Assembly (NCBI GenBank): GCA_964213345.1
Contig: CAXOVX010000009.1
Span: forward strand, 1 to 9,871
Length of the DNA stretch: 9,871 nucleotides
From: CAXOVX01 sp964213345
Lineage (GTDB): Bacteria; Pseudomonadota; Alphaproteobacteria; Rickettsiales; Midichloriaceae
Direction of reading: 5' to 3'
In this document: one piece after another, positions 6,100-9,871 of the stretch
Numbering within the stretch: position 1 is the first letter of the stretch
Layout of the letters: each line of letters starts with the position of its first letter
Made by a program: the position numbers and the translations under genes
Notes under the pieces: generated by a model
Database searches by the model: none
The model's input: the letters and a program-made list of their open reading frames with translations, nothing else
What the model was told of the DNA's origin: nothing

Positions 6100-6332
6100 A
6101 CTGCAATTTGTTCAAGAAAAAATTAAAGTAGAAGAATACTTATTCTCCTAACAATTATACCGATCCAGCGCAAAGCAAGCCACTCTTCTAAAATAATAAT
6201 CGTAATAGTACGATCATGTTTTTGTAATTTACTACCCTTGTAAATACATGTTTGATATCAAAGCTTATTGAAATATCAAGTTTTTACTGCTATATACAAT
6301 TGCAAAGTAACAAGTGGACTTCTTCCTGAATC
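6097..6332. other. Non-coding stretch between IS110 relic and degP region
   Basis: I find no credible gene here. It holds two small perfect inverted repeats: ATCGTA/TACGAT with a 4-nt loop (6199-6214), and TTGATAT/ATATCAA with a 14-nt loop (6252-6279) followed by GTTTTT. It also has a minus-strand CGGTATAATT box (TATAAT at 6154-6159). The second hairpin could act as a very weak terminator, but its stem is A/T-rich. Confidence 0.4.
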
Positions 6333-6440
6333 ATGTTATTGATGAAGGGTCTCTCTGGTCATCAGGGCTGTGGAGTGGTGCTTGGATCGATTGATAGCGA
6401 GATTGCTATTAGTGAGGAGATTTTGAGAAAGTATTGGTAA
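6333..6440 (+). CDS. Possible small ORF or 3' gene fragment upstream of degP
   Basis: ATG at 6333 opens a 35-codon frame ending at TAA 6438-6440, 26 nt before the degP start. The peptide contains GLSGHQGCGVVLGSID and ends EEILRKYW. GHQGCG fits the GHxxCG zinc motif of beta-carbonic anhydrases, but the remainder does not clearly follow that family and no upstream part is visible in other frames. There is no Shine-Dalgarno. It may be a fragment cut off by the nearby IS110 insertion, a leader peptide, or chance. Confidence 0.25.
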   Translation: MLLMKGLSGHQGCGVVLGSIDSEIAISEEILRKYW

Positions 6441-6466
6441 GAAATTTTTTTTAGGTAGTGTGGAGT

Positions 6467-7966
6467 ATGCATAAGAAATTTACATTGAGCTATGTTACTA
6501 AATTAGTAACTATATACGTTTTTTCCATTTTTTTCCTTTTTTTCAGCACGATTGCAGAAGTGTGCGCTAATGCAGCAATCCCGATTACAGAGTCTTTAGC
6601 TGATACAGTGGAAAAAATTACTCCTGCAGTTGTTAGTGTATTAGCAGTACAAAAAACGTCTGGCAAAGAAAATAATCCATATGATCTTTTTAAAGAGTTT
6701 TTCGGTAGAGGATTCGGTGTTCCTGATAATTTTTTCGAAAAAGAGTTCAAAATTCCAGAACATGCATATAAGAGAACAGCACTTGCTTCAGGTTTTCTAA
6801 TAGATCCAACTGGGTACATTGTTACGAATGCACATGTAATTGAGGGATCAGAGGATATTAGCGTCACTATCAGCGACAATAGCAAAACTTATAAAGCAAA
6901 GTTGATAGGAAAAGACCAGCGTACTGATTTAGCGCTACTCAAGATTGAAGCTAAAAGTGCATTGCCTTATTTGCGGTTAGGAGATTCGGACAAGCTCAAA
7001 GTGGGAGACATAGTCATTGCTGTGGGGAATCCGTTCCGACTAGGTGGTACTGTAACAGCTGGCATAGTTTCCGCAAAGTCCAGGTATATCGGCAATAATA
7101 CCTTAGAGGGTTATATACAAACTGATGCAGCAATTAATCAGGGAAATTCAGGTGGTGCTTTGTGTAATACCAAGGGGGAAGTTGTAGGCGTTCCTACGGC
7201 AATAATGACACCATCTGGTGGCAGTATAGGCATAGGATTCGCAATTCCAACTTCAATTGTAGAACCCGTAATTAAGCAACTGAAAGACAATGGACAAGTT
7301 GCGAGGGGCTGGTTAGGCGTAAAAATACAGATGGTAGATGAAGATATTGCGACTAGTATGGAGTTATCACAGTCAAAAGGTGCATTAGTTGCCGATGTTG
7401 TGAAAGATAGCCCTGCGGATAAGGCTGGTATTAAGATTGGCGATATTGTTACTAAGTTTAATGATAAAGAAGTTAGCAACATGAATAAGCTACCGCGGAT
7501 GGTAGGTGAAGTTGAGGTGGGTAAGAAGGTACCAGTTGAAATATTCCGTGATAGTGAATACAAAACGTTACAAGTTATTGTGGAAAAGCCAGCAAGTGAT
7601 GATCCATTCAACACAGAGGAGAATAAAAGTGATGGTAGTACAAGTTCAGAGAAAGCAAGTAAAAAAGATGGTAAAAAAATTCTTGGCATGAGCTTGAAAG
7701 AAATGACCAACGAAATGAGATTTACCTATGAAATTAAAGATGGTACGCAGGGAGTCGTTATCAATCAAGTTGATTCAGAATCTCATGCTGCGACGATAGG
7801 AATAAGACCTGGTGACGTTATTGTAAGAGTTAATAAGCAAACAATAAAAACTGTGAGCGAATTTGAGAAAGAAGTGGAGAAGCTTAAAAAAGCAGGTAAG
7901 GATAAGGCAACATTACTTGTGCTAAGTAGAGGCGAGAATTACTTCAAGTCGGTAGAGTTACATTAG
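6467..7966 (+). CDS. degP: DegP/HtrA-family periplasmic serine protease
   Basis: From ATG 6467 the protein has 499 residues, close to the usual DegP/DegQ size. A basic start, a hydrophobic core and ANA near residue 36 form a signal peptide, so it is exported to the periplasm. The trypsin-like domain carries the triad His123 (NAHV), Asp154 (TDLALL) and Ser228 (GNSGG), with spacings matching E. coli DegP. Two PDZ domains follow: about 275-375 (RGWLGV, then SPADKAGIKIGD) and about 405-495 (ILGMSLKEM, then IGIRPGDVI). The family degrades or refolds misfolded envelope proteins as oligomeric cages. ATG 6467 was preferred over GTG 6458 because both are close to AGG/GGAG and ATG gives a conventional signal start. 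A linker rich in Ser and Lys joins the PDZ domains. maf follows after 34 nt, so the two are probably co-transcribed. Confidence 0.95.
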   Translation: MHKKFTLSYVTKLVTIYVFSIFFLFFSTIAEVCANAAIPITESLADTVEKITPAVVSVLAVQKTSGKENNPYDLFKEFFGRGFGVPDNFFEKEFKIPEHAYKRTALASGFLIDPTGYIVTNAHVIEGSEDISVTISDNSKTYKAKLIGKDQRTDLALLKIEAKSALPYLRLGDSDKLKVGDIVIAVGNPFRLGGTVTAGIVSAKSRYIGNNTLEGYIQTDAAINQGNSGGALCNTKGEVVGVPTAIMTPSGGSIGIGFAIPTSIVEPVIKQLKDNGQVARGWLGVKIQMVDEDIATSMELSQSKGALVADVVKDSPADKAGIKIGDIVTKFNDKEVSNMNKLPRMVGEVEVGKKVPVEIFRDSEYKTLQVIVEKPASDDPFNTEENKSDGSTSSEKASKKDGKKILGMSLKEMTNEMRFTYEIKDGTQGVVINQVDSESHAATIGIRPGDVIVRVNKQTIKTVSEFEKEVEKLKKAGKDKATLLVLSRGENYFKSVELH

Positions 7967-8000
7967 TACAGGGTAAATTTAAGGAGTAAAAACAGGCTTA

Positions 8001-8600
8001 ATGACAAAAGAATTATATCAACCTCGGTTGATTTTGGGCTCTTCTTCCGATTTTAGAGTAAAATTACTGGCTCAGATAGGTTATGTTCCGAATGAAATAT
8101 ACTCTCCTGATATTGATGAGTCAGTACGTAGGGGAGAGTTACCTAATAAGTTAGCTGCAAGATTAGCTTTGGAGAAAGCGCAAAGGGTGCGCGATGTGTT
8201 TCCGAATGATATAGTGCTTGCTGCTGATACGGTAGCGGCCTGTGGTAGATTGACATTACCTAAGGCAATGACAGAAGAAGAAGCTAGGTTCTGCTTAAGT
8301 AAGCTTTCTGGGAGAAGACACAGGGTTTACACTGGCGTATGTGGTATATATAAGGATCGTATAATACATAAGCTGGGGCAAACTAGAGTAAAATTCAAAC
8401 GTTTCTCTGAGCAAGAGATAGAGTTATTTATCAATTCAAAACAGTGGTACGCTAAAGCGGGAGGCTATGGTATACAGGGACTCGCTGCATGTTTTGTATC
8501 TTGGCTTAGTGGCTCCGATATTAGTAATATCGCAGGATTACCGTTATACGAAACCTATCTCATCCTTTCATCTTTTGGCATTTATCCCTCATTTAGATAA
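8001..8600 (+). CDS. maf: Maf-like nucleoside triphosphate pyrophosphatase
   Basis: A 199-residue Maf/Ham1-superfamily protein. RLILGSSSDFR (9-19) corresponds to the SxSPRR motif, with P and the first R replaced by D and F but Arg19 kept. DIDE (37-40), LALEKA (55-60), AADTVA (74-79), LPKAMTEEEA (86-95), SGRRHRVYTGV (103-113), AGGYGIQG (153-160) and SNIAGLPLYET (175-185) follow in order. The LPKA and LSGRRHRVYTGV forms are those of the alphaproteobacterial branch. Maf proteins hydrolyse non-canonical or pyrimidine NTPs to NMP and pyrophosphate and were first linked to septum formation. ATG 8001 is the only start after an in-frame stop; AAGGAG lies about 15 nt upstream, rather far. It probably shares a transcript with degP. 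The altered SxSPRR motif may change substrate preference but not the fold. Confidence 0.9.
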   Translation: MTKELYQPRLILGSSSDFRVKLLAQIGYVPNEIYSPDIDESVRRGELPNKLAARLALEKAQRVRDVFPNDIVLAADTVAACGRLTLPKAMTEEEARFCLSKLSGRRHRVYTGVCGIYKDRIIHKLGQTRVKFKRFSEQEIELFINSKQWYAKAGGYGIQGLAACFVSWLSGSDISNIAGLPLYETYLILSSFGIYPSFR

Positions 8601-8693
8601 GGATGATAATCATACTTGCCAAATTTTGTTTTGTAGGAATTTTCTGTAGGGATCTACTGTAAGAGCTCTGTTTGTGTACTATAACTTTAAATA

Positions 8694-8858
8694 TCACAGT
8701 GTTATAAGCACTATAGTCAAATGAAAAATGGTTGTGATTTTTGAATCTGGTGAATAATGAGATAAAAATAGTAGATTACATTTTGCTTTTTCTATCATTT
8801 TTCTTGTATTTTGTGTTATACCATGGCGGGCAAGGCTGGAGACGATCCCAATTCCCAT
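8694..8858 (-). pseudogene. IS630-family transposase, C-terminal relic
   Basis: A 54-codon minus-strand frame from ATG 8858 (GGAGG about 11 nt upstream) to TGA 8694-8696 contains TRKMIEKAKCNLLFL then SHYSPDSK. This follows the IS630 signature around the last catalytic region (IEKAGC-LLFLPPYSPDLNPIE), with PP changed to SH and the NPIE segment lost. After SPDSK the DNA runs straight into the 18-bp TATAGTC repeat, as if about 30 C-terminal codons had been deleted. The first dozen codons (to about RHG) do not look like the family and may be fused foreign sequence. It is inactive. A small new fusion ORF is conceivable, given the good GGAGG, but nothing suggests it is expressed. Confidence 0.6.
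8712..8729 (+). repeat. 18-bp dispersed repeat at the 3' end of the IS630 relic
   Basis: Identical to 2134-2151. Its position beside an IS630-type C terminus and its leading TA support a terminal-repeat interpretation. The matching inverted copy expected at the other end was not found. Confidence 0.6.
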
Positions 8859-8881
8859 TTTTAAATAGACCTCCTACCTGA

Positions 8882-8900
8882 CTAGGATCTGTTGACATTT
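8882..8900. repeat. Right end of IS5-type element with CTAG target
   Basis: GATCTGTTGACATTT begins just inside CTAG (8882-8885) and ends where the transposase's canonical stop lies. Ends of this kind and CTAG-like targets are usual for IS5 relatives of the IS427 type. No partner end is visible beyond 9614, so the other side is lost or was replaced. Confidence 0.45.
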
Positions 8901-9614
8901 ATTTTAGCCAAATGATAAATTGCCGTTATATGCCAATTTATCATAACGTGTAGCAACACTGCGAAAGTGCTTGAGCTTATTAAACATTTTTTTGATTGGA
9001 TTTCTTTCTTTATAAAGCTCGATGTCATATTTGCAGAGTACTTTTTTATGACTACAAGGTGGGATTACAACTTGGGCATGAGTAAATTTACCGCATCTAC
9101 TAATGTAATTTGCATCATATCCTTTGTCTGCAATAAGGGCCTCCATAGGCCTTTTGGTATAGTCAGATCTTTGTCCGGCTGCAATAAAGAATCTCAAAGG
9201 GTTTCCGAGGCCGTCACAAGCTGCATGTAATTTAGTAGTAAAAGCCTCTTTAGATCTGCCTAACTCCTGTTCTTACGTACCATTCTCTATATTCCTTTCT
9301 CGCACCAGCTACATGTTGATGCACCCTAATTATTGTAGAATCTACCATTAGCTGCTCTGTGTCTTCATCAACAGCAAGGGTATTAAAAATCACTTGCCAC
9401 ACTCCAGAGCTTTACACCATCTCATAAGCCTTTTATGTACACTCGACCATTTACCATATTCACAAGGTAGAGCTCTCCACGGCGCCCAAGTTCCGGCAAA
9501 TCCAACTGCTCCAATAAATTGCCTACTATCCTTTGCACTTCTCCCGACACCTTCTTTGCCGGATAAACTACCACTTATCCTATCCCACTAATCATTTCCT
9601 AGCTCGTACAACAT
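8899..9614 (-). pseudogene. IS5-family (IS427-like) transposase, multiply frameshifted
   Basis: The minus strand from ATG 9614, with a strong AAGGAGG (9619-9625), encodes nearly a whole IS5-type transposase in pieces. Frame 1 holds GTWAPWRALPCEYGKWSSVH, broken by TAG at codon 9 (9588-9590). Frame 2 holds VDSTIIRVHQHVAGA with the first catalytic Asp. Frame 3 holds LGRSKEAFTTKLHAACDGLG, then ADKGYD and YKERNPIKK with the second Asp and the Glu, and ends near RYDKLAYN. The usual C-terminal IWLK appears at 8899-8913 in a different frame, consistent with a loss of about 22 nt. At least three frameshifts and one nonsense codon make it inactive, although all three DDE residues can still be read. The full protein would be about 250 residues. 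Confidence 0.85.
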
Positions 9615-9735
9615 TTTACCTCCTTGTTCGCCAGATTTAAATCCAATCGAGAAAATTTTGCCAATTTAAAGGCATCGGTAGGCAAAATATTGAATAAATA
9701 CTCTTCTTTCTTTAGCAGATGCTGTGGATGCGGCC
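9615..9735. other. Unassigned spacer between IS5 and IS982 relics
   Basis: The minus strand has a 40-codon open frame (LLKKEEYLFNILPTDAFK and onward) and the plus strand a similar one (NFANLKASVGKILNKYSSFF). Neither has a start or a family match I recognise. The expected left end of the IS5 element is not here. It is probably the stub of a third sequence trapped between two insertions. Confidence 0.3.
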
Positions 9736-9871
9736 TTTAAGGGTTTTCGTGGGACTGCCGCAAAAAGTAGAACGAGCACTGGCTGGTTTTATGGGGTAAA
9801 ATTGCACACGATTTTTAATGATAAAAGTAAGCTTGTATCCATAAGAATTACGTCTGGTAATGTAGATGACA
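9736..9871 (+). pseudogene. IS982-family transposase, internal fragment (runs off right edge)
   Basis: The plus-strand frame from 9736 reads FKGFRGTAAKSRTSTGWFYG, then VKLHTIFND, and reaches the edge in TSGNVDD. This matches the central IS982 block (KVFKG-A-RGKSSTGWFYGFKLH, followed by TPGNVDD). The part before FKG should contain about 110-130 residues including a DST-like motif; instead the frame runs back through LADAVDA to a TGA at 9691-9693, so the 5' part is missing. Whether the 3' part is intact cannot be seen. It is in the opposite orientation to the IS982 start at 1-90. Confidence 0.72.

Noticed and set aside
7138..7710. 190-codon open frame on the minus strand inside degP
   Set aside because: It lies wholly antisense to a clear protease gene, has no family motifs and reads as low-complexity Ser/Leu/Ile-rich sequence, as expected for the complement of an AT-rich coding region.
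8967..9591. Plus-strand open frames opposite the IS5 transposase
   Set aside because: They are the complement of recognisable transposase coding sequence and contain no motifs of their own.
1..9871. tRNA, rRNA, CRISPR array, riboswitch or toxin-antitoxin system
   Set aside because: I found no cloverleaf-like segment, no regularly spaced repeats, no recognisable riboswitch core and no paired small ORFs of that kind on either strand. This was a reading by eye, not a covariance-model search.

Overview
The window looks like an AT-rich chromosomal segment (roughly one third G+C by eye) from an alphaproteobacterium, most likely a host-associated Rickettsiales member. The basis is mixed: the Maf protein has the alphaproteobacterial form of its motifs, housekeeping genes sit among decayed insertion sequences, and remnants of IS982, IS481, IS110, IS630 and IS5 transposases occur together. 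The FlgB-like gene would suit a lineage that keeps, or recently lost, flagellar genes, such as Midichloriaceae. That family-level placement is inference only.

Layout. 1-473: debris, with the start of an IS982-type transposase on the minus strand, a secreted or lipoprotein-like relic and a decayed plus-strand ORF. 515-2054: a minus-strand pair, ftsW then yraN, 7 nt apart, with a candidate promoter at 2067-2096. 2100-2340: intergenic debris holding an 18-bp IS630-like end repeat, the first 21 codons of an IS481-type transposase and a 20-bp palindromic repeat. 2341-4389: priA (minus). 4404-4431: an inverted repeat overlapping a TATAAT box in front of priA. 4550-5625: a divergent plus-strand pair, a transaldolase/fructose-6-phosphate-aldolase-like protein lacking the known catalytic residues, then a FlgB-like protein with an unusual N-terminal hydrophobic segment. 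5679-6054: an internally deleted IS110 transposase. 6097-6466: mostly non-coding, with one small ORF. 6467-8600: degP/htrA followed by maf (plus). 8694-9871: transposon graveyard, with IS630 and IS5 relics (minus) and an IS982 internal fragment (plus) running off the right edge.

The intact genes are core functions: septal peptidoglycan polymerisation (FtsW), replication restart (PriA), periplasmic protein quality control (DegP), nucleotide house-cleaning (Maf) and a putative nuclease-fold protein (YraN). No new defence or other multi-gene system is evident. The best leads are the catalytically stripped aldolase-like protein, the FlgB-like protein with a possible export signal, and short repeats (18 bp and 20 bp) linking distant decayed elements.
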